This document shows, piece by piece, positions 1 to 7,723 of a DNA stretch of 64,000 nucleotides (positions within the stretch are counted from its first letter, which is position 1; the number at the start of each line of letters is the position of its first letter). The translations under genes and the position numbers were made by a program. The notes under the pieces were generated by a model. The model was not told the DNA's origin and made no database searches. It saw nothing but the letters and a program-made list of their open reading frames with translations. This stretch comes from Deferribacteres bacterium (GTDB lineage: Bacteria > Chrysiogenota > Deferribacteres > Deferribacterales > Geovibrionaceae), in assembly GCA_023395255.1 (NCBI GenBank), contig JAEWZN010000007.1:248001-312000 (forward strand), given 5' to 3'.

Positions 1-1660
1 CAATATTCTTGAAGCCTATCATCTCAATGGCATCCGCCAGATTATGGGAGGGCTTGATCACCGGTATGTCCTTTTCGCAGACCTCTCCGGCAACTACAAT
101 GCTCTCCAGCCCTTCCTCAAACACGAACTCCCGTATCTCCTCAAAAAGGAGAACGCCCACGAGTTCGCCGTTTTCCTTCACAACGGGGAAGTTGTTATGC
201 TTGGTTGCGGAAATGAAGTGGACTATGTCGCTGAACTTCATATCCTCTCTGAGGACTATGGGATCAGGGCGCATAATGTCTTTCACTCTGATGTCCTGAA
301 GCACCTGAAGGAAAAACTCGCCCTTGTGTATGGGTGAATCGCTGCGGAATTCGACCTGATTGCGGTACATGGTGGTTTTGCGGAGAAGAAGGAAAGCAAG
401 TGTGCTCACCCACATTGAAGGTACAAGCAGGTGGTAGTTCCCCGTCATCTCACTTACCATGATAATGGTGGAGAGGGGCGCGCTTGCTATCCCTGCGAAA
501 AAGCCAGCCATGCCCACAACAACATAAGCGCCCGGCTCAGGGGCAATCACCGGAACGGTCATGTTAAGCGCCAGACCTATGAAACCGCCGACGGAAGCGC
601 CTATAACCATTGAGGGTCCGAATATGCCCGCGCTCCCGCCGCTGCCTATGCTGAAAGATGTGGTGAGTATTTTAGCGAATATAAGCACAAACAGAAACAG
701 AATGCTTAAGTGAACATTCATAGCAAGTTCGATATTGGCGTAGCCGCCGCCGATCGCCTCAGGCAGCCAGAAGCCTATTATCCCGGTAAGCAGACCGCCG
801 ATTGCTGGCTTGAAGTAAGGGGAGATCTTCATTTTTTTGAAAGCCGCCGTTATCCGGTAAAAGGTGTTGACATACAGCCAGCCGAAAAAAGCGCAGGCAA
901 AGCCGAGAACTGTGTACCCGGCGAGTTCCAGCGGGCTGTCAAACCGGAAGCCCTGCGTGGCAAACAGCGGATCCCACCCGAAGAATGAGCAGAAAACCGA
1001 GTAAGCTATGATTGATGTTATGGTTGAGGGCAGGAGAATCTCAAACTCCATGTCCGAGCTGCTGTAGAGAACTTCCGCTGCGAAAATAGCACCGGCGAGC
1101 GGTGAGCGGAATATTGCGCCAACACCCGCGCCCATCCCTGCGGCGGTGAGGATTCGTTTTTCTCTGTCCGTGAGGTTCAGCACCCGTCCGAGAAATGAGC
1201 CGAAGCCAGCGCCTATCTGCGCTATGGGGCCTTCACGTCCTCCGGAGCCGCCTGTGCCTATGGTTATGGAGCTTGCGATTGTTTTTATGAGAGGAACATT
1301 CCATCTGATGTAGCCGTTTTTATGGTGAATAGCCTTGATTGCTGCATCTGTTCCGTGCCCTTCTGCCTCCGGTGCGAACCTGTAAACGAGAAAACCGCTG
1401 ATCAGTCCGCCCAGAGCGGGGAGAAAGAGGACTATCCATCTGTTGAAGGGGGTTGATGCGTGGCCGAAGAATGCCGGTTCTCCCGCTGTTTCCTCAACCC
1501 TCATTCCGCCGAGGTAGTCGAGGAAAATATAGGAGCAGCCCTGAAGCATCAGAAAGAAGATGATAGCGCCCAGACCCGCCACTATACCCACAAGCGAGCC
1601 CAGTATAAACCATCTGCCTATTACAGGCAGGTTGAATTCCTTTAGCCTGAATTTAAACAC
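1..1660 (-). CDS. ClC-type chloride channel/transporter with CBS domains (3' end beyond window)
   Basis: Integral membrane ClC family protein; about 553 codons are visible and the C-terminus lies past the window edge. The GTG start at 1660 follows a GGAAGG ribosome site and lies 12 bp after the methyltransferase stop. Family signatures are GGSGGREGP (gating glutamate kept) and GSGGSAGIFGP. The GSGIP motif of ClcA is GHGTD here. The second proton-pathway glutamate of E. coli ClcA (E203) aligns with valine in LAGAIFAAEVL, as in channel-type members. After the membrane part come one CBS domain (from VKDIMRPDP) and most of a second. It is the last gene of a SAM-riboswitch operon, an unexpected place for an anion channel. 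A full-length paralogue lies at 45994-47757. Confidence 0.9.
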   Translation of the reverse strand, partial: MFKFRLKEFNLPVIGRWFILGSLVGIVAGLGAIIFFLMLQGCSYIFLDYLGGMRVEETAGEPAFFGHASTPFNRWIVLFLPALGGLISGFLVYRFAPEAEGHGTDAAIKAIHHKNGYIRWNVPLIKTIASSITIGTGGSGGREGPIAQIGAGFGSFLGRVLNLTDREKRILTAAGMGAGVGAIFRSPLAGAIFAAEVLYSSSDMEFEILLPSTITSIIAYSVFCSFFGWDPLFATQGFRFDSPLELAGYTVLGFACAFFGWLYVNTFYRITAAFKKMKISPYFKPAIGGLLTGIIGFWLPEAIGGGYANIELAMNVHLSILFLFVLIFAKILTTSFSIGSGGSAGIFGPSMVIGASVGGFIGLALNMTVPVIAPEPGAYVVVGMAGFFAGIASAPLSTIIMVSEMTGNYHLLVPSMWVSTLAFLLLRKTTMYRNQVEFRSDSPIHKGEFFLQVLQDIRVKDIMRPDPIVLREDMKFSDIVHFISATKHNNFPVVKENGELVGVLLFEEIREFVFEEGLESIVVAGEVCEKDIPVIKPSHNLADAIEMIGFKNI

Positions 1661-1672
1661 TGACCTTCCTTA

Positions 1673-2386
1673 TCACACGGAGCGGAAAACGAAAAACCCT
1701 TTCTTATCCGTGTATGCGGAGATTTTGCCGTAGGTTTTCTCAACCTCCAGCTCTTTCTGTATATCATCCGGCAGTTCTTTAAAGGCGTTTTCTATGCGCT
1801 CAACCGCCTCCGGTCCTTCTGCGAGCCTTCCAGCCCATTCGGGGAAATCATGCTTTTTGAAAATACAGGTGTAGTCTATCAGGCGGAAGTCGTTCCGGGC
1901 AAAGCCCAGTATCTCATCCAGCCTGTAGCTGCGCACATGTGTGCTGTCTCTTATGTATTCTATTACATTGAGGTAGGAATCCTCAACATCCACAATATTG
2001 TCGATTATGATCATCCAGCCCAGCGGGCGCAGAATGCGTTTTGCCTCGCGGAAGAACAGTTCGGGGCTTTTGAAGTGGTGCATGGCTATGCGGCAGGTTA
2101 CAATGTCGAAGGTGTTGTCTGCGTATGGGAGGTTTTCCGCAACAGCGCACACGGGAAGATTAAGGCCGAACTTATCTTTTGCTGTTTTCAGCATGGGCAT
2201 GCTGGGGTCAAGGGTATAACGCCTCTTAGCCGGAACAGCCGCCGCGCAGTGCCCTGCGCCTGTGGCCACATCCAGCAGGCATTCAAACTCTTTGTTTTTG
2301 AAGTTTTTTCTTATGAGGTCAAGGTCGTCACCCTTGATGTGATCGGAGCTTATGTAGTAGTTGAACGCCGCTTCGTTGAATCCCAT
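1673..2386 (-). CDS. class I SAM-dependent methyltransferase, UbiE/BioC-like
   Basis: A 237-residue soluble methyltransferase. Motif I is LLDVATGAGH (residues about 37-46). An acidic motif II region follows near YTLDPSMPML, then a motif IV-like FDIVTCRIAMHHF and the post-motif ILRPLGWMIIID. The substrate is unknown. Its ATG follows the metX stop directly (TAAATG), so translation is probably coupled. In many MetX bacteria the next gene is metW, another methyltransferase-fold protein. This one occupies that position but looks like a generic UbiE/BioC-type enzyme, so MetW is not claimed. It lies downstream of the SAM riboswitch and uses SAM as its likely cofactor. Confidence 0.85.
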   Translation of the reverse strand: MGFNEAAFNYYISSDHIKGDDLDLIRKNFKNKEFECLLDVATGAGHCAAAVPAKRRYTLDPSMPMLKTAKDKFGLNLPVCAVAENLPYADNTFDIVTCRIAMHHFKSPELFFREAKRILRPLGWMIIIDNIVDVEDSYLNVIEYIRDSTHVRSYRLDEILGFARNDFRLIDYTCIFKKHDFPEWAGRLAEGPEAVERIENAFKELPDDIQKELEVEKTYGKISAYTDKKGFFVFRSV

Positions 2387-3502
2387 TTACAGCCCTCTGT
2401 CAGCGAAAAATTCCCTTATCAGCCTGTCCAGCTCTTCAAACTCAAGGAGGAAGGCATCATGTCCGTAGTTGGATTGTATGTTATACCAGAAGGCCTTTTT
2501 GCCCTGATGTTTCATTATATCATAAATTTCCTCTGTAAGATACGGGGGGAAAAGGAAATCCGATGAAACAGATACCAGAAGAGTGTCCGCCTTGATGAGC
2601 TCCACAGCATCCGCCAGTGAGCCGCGGCCGTATGAAAGGTCGAAAATATCCATTGCTTTCAGCACATAAAGGTAAGTGTTGGCATCGAAAAATTCGGTAA
2701 ACTTATACCCGTTGTAGCGGAGGTAGTTTTCCACCTCGAAGAAGCCGTTAAAGTCGTAAAAGCCTTCAAATGCCGAGTATCTGCGTCCGAACTTATCGTT
2801 AAACGCCGGATCGGAAAGATAGGTGATGTGCCCTGCCATACGTGCTATTGCCAGCCCGTCCACCGGGAACTCCCCTTCGTAGTAGTCCCCTTTGTTCCAT
2901 CTGGGATCTTTGGTGATGGAGAAACGGGCAATGCTGTTGAAGGCTATCGCCATGGGGGTTATGGCGTGGGTGGTGGCAATGGGGATCAGGGTTTTCATCA
3001 TGTCCGGAAAAGTCGCTCCCCATTCCAGAACCTGCATGCCGCCCATTGAGCCTCCGGCAACAGCCACGAGCTGCTCAATGCCTAAGTGGTCTATGAGCCT
3101 TTTTTGCAGTTTCACCATATCCTTCACTGATGCCACGGGAAAGCTGATGCCGTATCTCCTGCCCGTGGAAGGGTCTATGGAGGAGGGACCTGTGGTTCCG
3201 AAACAGCTTCCGAGGAAGTTGGAGCATATGACAAAGTATTTGTTTGTATCAAAGGTTTTACCGGGGCCGATCATCGAATCCCACCAGCCGGGCTTCTGCT
3301 CATCCGCCCTGTGAAAGCCCGCTGCGTGGGCGCTTCCTGTCAGGGCGTGGCAGATAAGGATAGCGTTGGACTTATCAATGTTAAGCTTGCCGTATGTCTC
3401 GTAACAGCAGGTGACGGATGAAAGCACCCTGCCGCTTTCAAAGGAGAAGTCATCCCTGAATGTGACATACTGCGGTTTTACTATGCCAGCGGAGTTTTCC
3501 AT
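2387..3502 (-). CDS. metX: homoserine O-acetyltransferase MetX
   Basis: Transfers an acyl group (normally acetyl, from acetyl-CoA) to homoserine, the activation step of methionine synthesis. The 371 residues match the alpha/beta-hydrolase-type MetX family. The nucleophile elbow GGSMGG puts Ser at about 152; Asp is near 315 (VSSDFLFPP) and His near 348 (SNYGHDAF), completing the triad. Oxyanion-region motifs HALTGSAHA and SNFLGSCFGTTGPSS are present. The start lies 3 bp after the metY stop, so the two genes form one operon under the SAM-I riboswitch. Its product feeds MetY directly. Acetyl rather than succinyl donor use is inferred from family and gene context. Confidence 0.95.
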   Translation of the reverse strand: MENSAGIVKPQYVTFRDDFSFESGRVLSSVTCCYETYGKLNIDKSNAILICHALTGSAHAAGFHRADEQKPGWWDSMIGPGKTFDTNKYFVICSNFLGSCFGTTGPSSIDPSTGRRYGISFPVASVKDMVKLQKRLIDHLGIEQLVAVAGGSMGGMQVLEWGATFPDMMKTLIPIATTHAITPMAIAFNSIARFSITKDPRWNKGDYYEGEFPVDGLAIARMAGHITYLSDPAFNDKFGRRYSAFEGFYDFNGFFEVENYLRYNGYKFTEFFDANTYLYVLKAMDIFDLSYGRGSLADAVELIKADTLLVSVSSDFLFPPYLTEEIYDIMKHQGKKAFWYNIQSNYGHDAFLLEFEELDRLIREFFADRGL

Positions 3503-3505
3503 ATA

Positions 3506-4792
3506 TTATGCCTTCTTAGCTTTTGCAAATGCCTGTTCTATATCGGCTATTATATCGTCTATGTGCTCTATGCCCACAGAGAGGCGGATAAGTCCGTCCG
3601 TTATGCCCGCTTTTGCCTTCTGTTCTGCATTAAGCTGGCGGTGAGTGGTGCTTGCGGGGTGAGTGACCAGAGTTCTCGTATCGCCCAGATTGGTGAGGTG
3701 GGTGGCAAGCTCCACTCCTTCTATAAAGGCTCTGCCCGCTTTTTGCCCGCCCTTGATGCCGAAGCTGAGCATTGCCCCTGTTCCTTTGGGCATGTATTTC
3801 CGGGCTCTTTCGCAGTTCGGGTTTCCTTCAAGCTCAGGGAAGTTCACCCAGTCCACCATGTCGCTTTTCTGTAAATAAGCGGCGAGTTTCCGGGCATTTT
3901 CCACATGCCTTTCCATACGCACATGCAGAGTCTCAAGCCCCTGAAGAAGGAGGAAGGCGTTCATGGGGCTCATGCAGCCGCCAATGTCACGCATAGTCTG
4001 TACGCGCATCTTGACCGCAAGAGCCATATTGCCGAAGCGCTCAGAATACACCATACCGTGATAGCTGGGATCAGGAGTGGTGAATGAGGGGAAGCGCCCG
4101 CTCTTTGCCCAGTCGAACGTGCCGAGGTCAACGGCTATGCCCCCCATTGAGTTTCCGTGTCCGCCGAGGAACTTGGTAACGGAGTGGATCACCACATCCG
4201 CGCCGAACTCCTTGGGACGGCAGAGAAAAGGGGTGGGGTACGTATTATCGATAACGAGGGGCAGACCGTTTTCATGGGCTATTGCGGCTATCGCCTCAAA
4301 GTCTGCAATGTCGTTTCCGGGGTTAGCCACAGTCTCAAGGTAAACCGCCTTTGTTTTATCATTTATCAGCGCTTTGATCTCATCGGGATTATTTTGGTCA
4401 AAAGGGCGGAAGGTAATCCCCATCTTTTTGAAAGTGTGGAAAAACAGATTGTTTGTCCCGCCGTAAAGTCTGTTGGTGGTGATTATTTCGTCTCCGGCTT
4501 CTGCTATGGTGGAGAAAACCATGAACTCCGCAAACTGGCCGGAGGAAGCGGCCACGGCTCCTGTTCCGCCCTCAAGCATGGCAATCCTGTTTTCCAGCAC
4601 CTCGACAGTGGGGTTGTTCAGGCGGGTGTATATGTAGCCTGCCTCCTCAAGGTCAAACAGCTTTGCAGCATGATCCGCATCACGGAACTTGTATGCGGTT
4701 GTCTGATATATGGGAACGGCTCTGGCTCCCGTAACCGGGTCGGGTGTCTGTCCGCCGTGGACTGCTATGGTTTCGATGCGGTGCTTGCTCAT
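3506..4792 (-). CDS. metY: O-acetylhomoserine sulfhydrylase MetY
   Basis: PLP enzyme of the Cys/Met metabolism family that makes homocysteine from O-acetylhomoserine and sulfide. The PLP lysine lies in HSVTKFLGGHG (about residue 207); GYIYTRLNNPT and ASSGQFAEF are family hallmarks. The reading frame is open further upstream to 4876, but that stretch encodes the riboswitch terminator. The ATG at 4792 is preceded by GGAGG at 7-bp spacing and gives the expected N-terminus (SKHRIETIAVHGG), 428 residues. It is first in the operon metY-metX-methyltransferase-ClC and directly follows the riboswitch expression platform. Confidence 0.95.
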   Translation of the reverse strand: MSKHRIETIAVHGGQTPDPVTGARAVPIYQTTAYKFRDADHAAKLFDLEEAGYIYTRLNNPTVEVLENRIAMLEGGTGAVAASSGQFAEFMVFSTIAEAGDEIITTNRLYGGTNNLFFHTFKKMGITFRPFDQNNPDEIKALINDKTKAVYLETVANPGNDIADFEAIAAIAHENGLPLVIDNTYPTPFLCRPKEFGADVVIHSVTKFLGGHGNSMGGIAVDLGTFDWAKSGRFPSFTTPDPSYHGMVYSERFGNMALAVKMRVQTMRDIGGCMSPMNAFLLLQGLETLHVRMERHVENARKLAAYLQKSDMVDWVNFPELEGNPNCERARKYMPKGTGAMLSFGIKGGQKAGRAFIEGVELATHLTNLGDTRTLVTHPASTTHRQLNAEQKAKAGITDGLIRLSVGIEHIDDIIADIEQAFAKAKKA

Positions 4793-4809
4793 AGTTTGCC
4801 TCCTGAAAC

Positions 4810-4841
4810 AAAAAAAGCCTCTATCCCTGAGGGAAAGAGGC
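4810..4841 (-). terminator. riboswitch-controlled intrinsic terminator
   Basis: On the minus strand a stem GCCTCT/AGAGGC with an inner CCC/GGG is followed by seven T. It lies between the SAM-I aptamer and the metY ribosome site, so it is the expression platform: SAM binding should favour this hairpin and stop transcription before metY. Confidence 0.85.
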
Positions 4842-4862
4842 GTTAGAGTAGTCTTAACGGTT

Positions 4863-4960
4863 CTTATCTCCCCCATCGTGCAGGGCAGGAATTAGCACCT
4901 TTCCTCAAAGGGCGGTTGCTGTGGTTTCAACGGGCCTGTCCCTCCACCACTCTTGATAAG
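4863..4960 (-). promoter_or_regulatory. SAM-I (S-box) riboswitch aptamer
   Basis: The minus strand carries the S-box consensus in order: P1 strand CTTATCAAGAG, GGAGGGA, GGCCC, TTGAAACC, CAGCAACC, AAGGTGCTAATTCC and the closing GATAAG. P1 pairs CTTATC (4955-4960) with GATAAG (4863-4868). It sits upstream of a terminator and metY, the usual arrangement for SAM-repressed methionine synthesis. Conserved core bases are intact by eye. Confidence 0.95.
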
Positions 4961-4973
4961 TATAAAGTTTGCA

Positions 4974-5003
4974 ATATTACATCCGTTTTTATTGTGAAGT
5001 CAA
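4974..5003 (-). promoter_or_regulatory. probable sigma-70 promoter of the met operon
   Basis: Minus strand: -35 TTGACT, 18-bp spacer, -10 TAATAT. Transcription would begin just ahead of the riboswitch aptamer, so position and motif agree. Confidence 0.6.
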
Positions 5004-5079
5004 TGGAATGTTTTGCTTGGTCGGCTGTCTTTTGTCTGGTAGTTTAAAAAAATACAGAATTAAGCGCGGAGGGATGATT

Positions 5080-5667
5080 TTGAACGGAATGATCAGAACA
5101 GTAGTTATAGCAGCAGCGGTTGTGCTCGCTGTATTCGGAGGAACTGCGGCATTCAAATATTACAAAAAGTCGGCGAAGGCGGAAAAAGGCGTGACCGATG
5201 TTGTTCTGGAGCAGAACTGGGTAAAGCGGGAAGTGGGCAGAACCGGTGTGAAGATACTGGCTCCGGACAATATGCGGGATCTCTCCTTTGCTGCCGTAAT
5301 AGCTGATAATGCCACATCTCAGGATGTCAGGCAGTTTTCTCTGGGAACTTTCGGGTTTACCGTGCTTGCGGTTGAGACAGAAAACGAAATCAGCGGTGAG
5401 GCTTTTTCAGCGGATCTGGTGAATAAAATAAAAGGCTCAGGCGCCGCATCCTCTTTTGAGTACGAGATAAAGCCGGAGAGAATCGGCGGCAGTTCCGGTT
5501 GGCGGCTTTCAGGCACTGCCAATGCCGGAGGGCAGAAGATCAGGGTCGAGGCACTGAGCTTTTCCGCGGGGAAACTCCTGCGGCACATAGCGGTGAGCTT
5601 TGACGGGAATGATGACAAGCTTGAGAAGCTGACAGCAAGGATAATGGATTCGGCAGAGATAGAGTAA
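5080..5667 (+). CDS. membrane-anchored protein of unknown function
   Basis: Not recognised. The frame is open from 4969, but a GGAGGG ribosome site at 5068-5073 best fits a TTG start at 5080 (6-bp spacing). ATG at 5074 is too close and ATG at 5089 rather far. About 195 residues result: an N-terminal hydrophobic segment (MIRTVVIAAAVVLAVFGG), a short basic stretch, then a soluble domain ending in strand- and helix-like sequence (KLLRHIAVSFDGNDDKLEKL). That ending recalls PsbP/DcrB-like periplasmic domains, but the resemblance is weak. It is a single gene, transcribed away from the met operon and convergent with usp. Confidence 0.7.
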   Translation: MNGMIRTVVIAAAVVLAVFGGTAAFKYYKKSAKAEKGVTDVVLEQNWVKREVGRTGVKILAPDNMRDLSFAAVIADNATSQDVRQFSLGTFGFTVLAVETENEISGEAFSADLVNKIKGSGAASSFEYEIKPERIGGSSGWRLSGTANAGGQKIRVEALSFSAGKLLRHIAVSFDGNDDKLEKLTARIMDSAEIE

Positions 5668-5691
5668 GTGCACTAGGTATTATTATACAGA

Positions 5692-5772
5692 GAGATTCTT
5701 CGGCCAAGGCCTCAGAATGACTTACTGCGTTTGACTGCGGCTTCGTCATTCTGAGCGTCAGCGAAGAATCTC
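5692..5772. repeat. 81-bp imperfect palindromic repeat
   Basis: The outer arms GAGATTCTT (5692-5700) and AAGAATCTC (5764-5772) are perfect complements. Inner arms TCAGAATGAC and GTCATTCTGA also pair around a short loop. The element sits between two convergent genes and could fold as a transcript-end hairpin in either direction. It resembles the widespread REP-like sequences with CTCAGAATGAC cores. Confidence 0.75.
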
Positions 5773-5793
5773 ATTAATATAGAAGCGGTGCCC

Positions 5794-6246
5794 TTACTTC
5801 TCAGGTCTCACGGTAAAGACGGGGCAGGGTGCTTTACGGACTACTTTTTCAGCAGTCGACCCGAAAAGAACATGGTCAAGCCCTGTTCTGCCGTGTGTGC
5901 CGATCACTATCATATCCGCGGCTGTATCTTTTGCGTGTTTGGTTATTTCAATGAACGGCGTACCTTTGATCAGCTTGGTGGTGTAGTTGACACCTTTAAG
6001 CGCGGGCTGGCTCTTGATGAACTCATCAAGCTGTTTTGCAGAGCCTGTTTCTATGTCGGTTGAGAGGGACTGCATAGTCACCTGCGGCAGGTAGAAGGAT
6101 ACCACCTGAGTTTCGTCAAACATAACATGCAGTATTTCAAGTTCTGCTCCGAACTGTCTGGCGAGTTCAGCGGCATATTCAAGTGCGACCTTTGAAGGCT
6201 CGGAAAAATCCGTGGGGTAAAGTATTTTTTTAATCTTTATCATCAC
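5794..6246 (-). CDS. universal stress protein, UspA family
   Basis: A 150-residue cytoplasmic Usp domain. The N-terminal strand is KILYPTDFSEPS. The C-terminal ATP-binding signature is G-2x-G-9x-G(S/T), seen as GTHGRTGLDHVLFGST, which points to an ATP-binding type Usp. Its ribosome site GGAGG lies 6 bp before the ATG. A TATAAT hexamer on the minus strand (6285-6290) may be its own -10 box, so it is probably transcribed separately from the response regulator upstream. Confidence 0.9.
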   Translation of the reverse strand: MMIKIKKILYPTDFSEPSKVALEYAAELARQFGAELEILHVMFDETQVVSFYLPQVTMQSLSTDIETGSAKQLDEFIKSQPALKGVNYTTKLIKGTPFIEITKHAKDTAADMIVIGTHGRTGLDHVLFGSTAEKVVRKAPCPVFTVRPEK

Positions 6247-6320
6247 TGTCCTCCGTATATGTAATAAATTATTATGATAAATCTATTATATACCTTAGCG
6301 GACGGTTAAGAAAGGCTAAA

Positions 6321-6683
6321 TCAGCCGGGGATTACTCTTTTGATAACATCCATCAGCTCACCGAACTGGAAAGGCTTGTAGATGACATCCAGCGCGCCCA
6401 GCTGATATGCGGAGAGCATGTTCTGCATGTTTTCATTACCCGTTATCACCAGTACGGGGACGCTGCTTCCGTTGTTTCTCAGTTTGTGCAGAAACTGGAG
6501 ACCGTCCGTTGCGGGCATCATCAGATCCGTCACCACAAGGTCAAACTCCTCTTCATGGAGCTTATCAAGGGCGAAGCGCCCGTTTTCCACAGTATCAACC
6601 TCGTAGTTTTGCTCGCTGAGGAGAGATGCGAGGCCTTCGCGCTCGTACCTGTTGTCCTCCACAATCAGAATTTTCTTTTTCAT
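6321..6683 (-). CDS. single-domain response regulator (CheY-like receiver)
   Basis: A 120-residue receiver domain with no output domain. The acidic pair is in IVEDN (E9, D10), the phosphoacceptor is Asp53 in VVTDLMMPATDG, and the conserved lysine lies in VIYKPF. Its start overlaps the tatD stop by 4 bp, so it is translationally linked to tatD. No kinase is adjacent; its partner is unknown. Confidence 0.9.
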   Translation of the reverse strand: MKKKILIVEDNRYEREGLASLLSEQNYEVDTVENGRFALDKLHEEEFDLVVTDLMMPATDGLQFLHKLRNNGSSVPVLVITGNENMQNMLSAYQLGALDVIYKPFQFGELMDVIKRVIPG

Positions 6684-7519
6684 AACCTGTCCCCGAACAG
6701 TGACTGAAAGTTGTTTTCCAGAAGCTCAGCCGTTTCCATAAGGCTCATACCAAGCTCAGCGGCAACTGTTTCCGCTGTGTAGGCCGTGTATGCGGGCTCG
6801 TTTGTTCTGCCTCTGTAGGGAGCGGGTGTGAGGTAAGGGGCATCAGTTTCGATCAGCAGCCTGTCCCTCGGCACAAACTCAAGGGTTCTGCGCAGTTCTT
6901 CCGATTTGGGGTATGTGACCACCCCGGTGTAAGAAATATAAAACCCTTTATCCAGCGCATACCGCAGGAGATCAGTATCTCCGCTGAAGCAGTGTATTAT
7001 GCCGCTCTTTTCCCTTACGGGCAGTTCCGCCTCCAGTATTTCAATGAGGCGGGCGGTTGAGTCTCTGTTGTGTATAATAACGGGCGTGCCCGTTTCATTC
7101 GCAAGTCCGAGGAGGGAGGCGAAGCATTTTTCCTGCGTTTCCCTCGGTGAGTGGTCGTAGTAGAAGTCCAGTCCTATTTCGCCCAGTGCTATGACCTTCG
7201 GCGCTTTTAAGAGTTCCCTCAGGCTGTCTATGCCGTCAGCGGGAAAGCCGTTTGTGTCATGGGGGTGTACACCGACAGAGGCATACACGTTTTCATATTT
7301 CGCCGCAAACTGAACTGCCCGGCCGCTGTCTTCGACATCAATGCCGATGGTGACAATACGTCCGATTTTATGCTCAGCCGCCCTTGCCAGCACAGCCTCC
7401 GCATCGTCAGAGAGAGGCTGCATGTGTATATGAGCATGGGAGTCGGTGAAAAAGCTGTCAAGTCCGGCTAATTTATCCAGAAATGCCCTGTGTTCGGGCG
7501 TATCTTTTTTGGAAATCAT
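6680..7519 (-). CDS. TatD family metal-dependent hydrolase/DNase
   Basis: A 279-residue TIM-barrel amidohydrolase-like protein of the TatD/YcfH family. Metal-binding motifs are DSHAHIHM near residue 27, the glutamate in ALGEIGLDFYYDHS, IIHNRDS, IIHCFSGD and the closing ETDAPYLTP. Family members act as 3'-5' exonucleases or D-aminoacyl-tRNA deacylases; the substrate cannot be read here. It lies downstream of metG, a common neighbour of tatD, but has its own probable promoter. Confidence 0.9.
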   Translation of the reverse strand: MISKKDTPEHRAFLDKLAGLDSFFTDSHAHIHMQPLSDDAEAVLARAAEHKIGRIVTIGIDVEDSGRAVQFAAKYENVYASVGVHPHDTNGFPADGIDSLRELLKAPKVIALGEIGLDFYYDHSPRETQEKCFASLLGLANETGTPVIIHNRDSTARLIEILEAELPVREKSGIIHCFSGDTDLLRYALDKGFYISYTGVVTYPKSEELRRTLEFVPRDRLLIETDAPYLTPAPYRGRTNEPAYTAYTAETVAAELGMSLMETAELLENNFQSLFGDRL

Positions 7520-7585
7520 CTGTAATCTGTTCCTGTGTTTTTATTAAAATGCATATCAGCCCCGTAAAGATCAAGGCCGAAGAAC

Positions 7586-7614
7586 AGATTATTTTATTTA
7601 TATGCTTGTGTCAA
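7586..7614 (-). promoter_or_regulatory. probable sigma-70 promoter for tatD
   Basis: Minus strand: -35 TTGACA (perfect), 17-bp spacer, -10 TAATCT. It is in the metG-tatD gap, about 65 bp before the tatD start. Confidence 0.6.
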
Positions 7615-7659
7615 TATTATTGATAGACAATATCATTCCTGCGGCTGCCCCGCACATCT

Positions 7660-7683
7660 GCCGCCGGGAACTGCCGCGGCGGC
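7660..7683. repeat. GC-rich hairpin 3' of metG
   Basis: GCCGCCG (7660-7666) pairs with CGGCGGC (7677-7683). It lies about 40 bp beyond the metG stop. No T-run follows on the minus strand, so it is not a clear intrinsic terminator; an RNA-stabilising hairpin or repeat fragment is possible. Confidence 0.45.
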
Positions 7684-7723
7684 TTCTGCTTTCGGGATGT
7701 AAGCCTTAACGGGCTCCGGTCTG

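Noticed and set aside
1673..2386. Naming the methyltransferase MetW
   Set aside because: Position fits, but sequence looks like the UbiE/BioC group rather than MetW.
1850..2566. 238-codon plus-strand frame
   Set aside because: Antisense shadow of the methyltransferase and metX, both of which have clear motifs.
4793..4876. Longer N-terminus for MetY
   Set aside because: This stretch is the riboswitch terminator, and the ribosome site fits ATG 4792.
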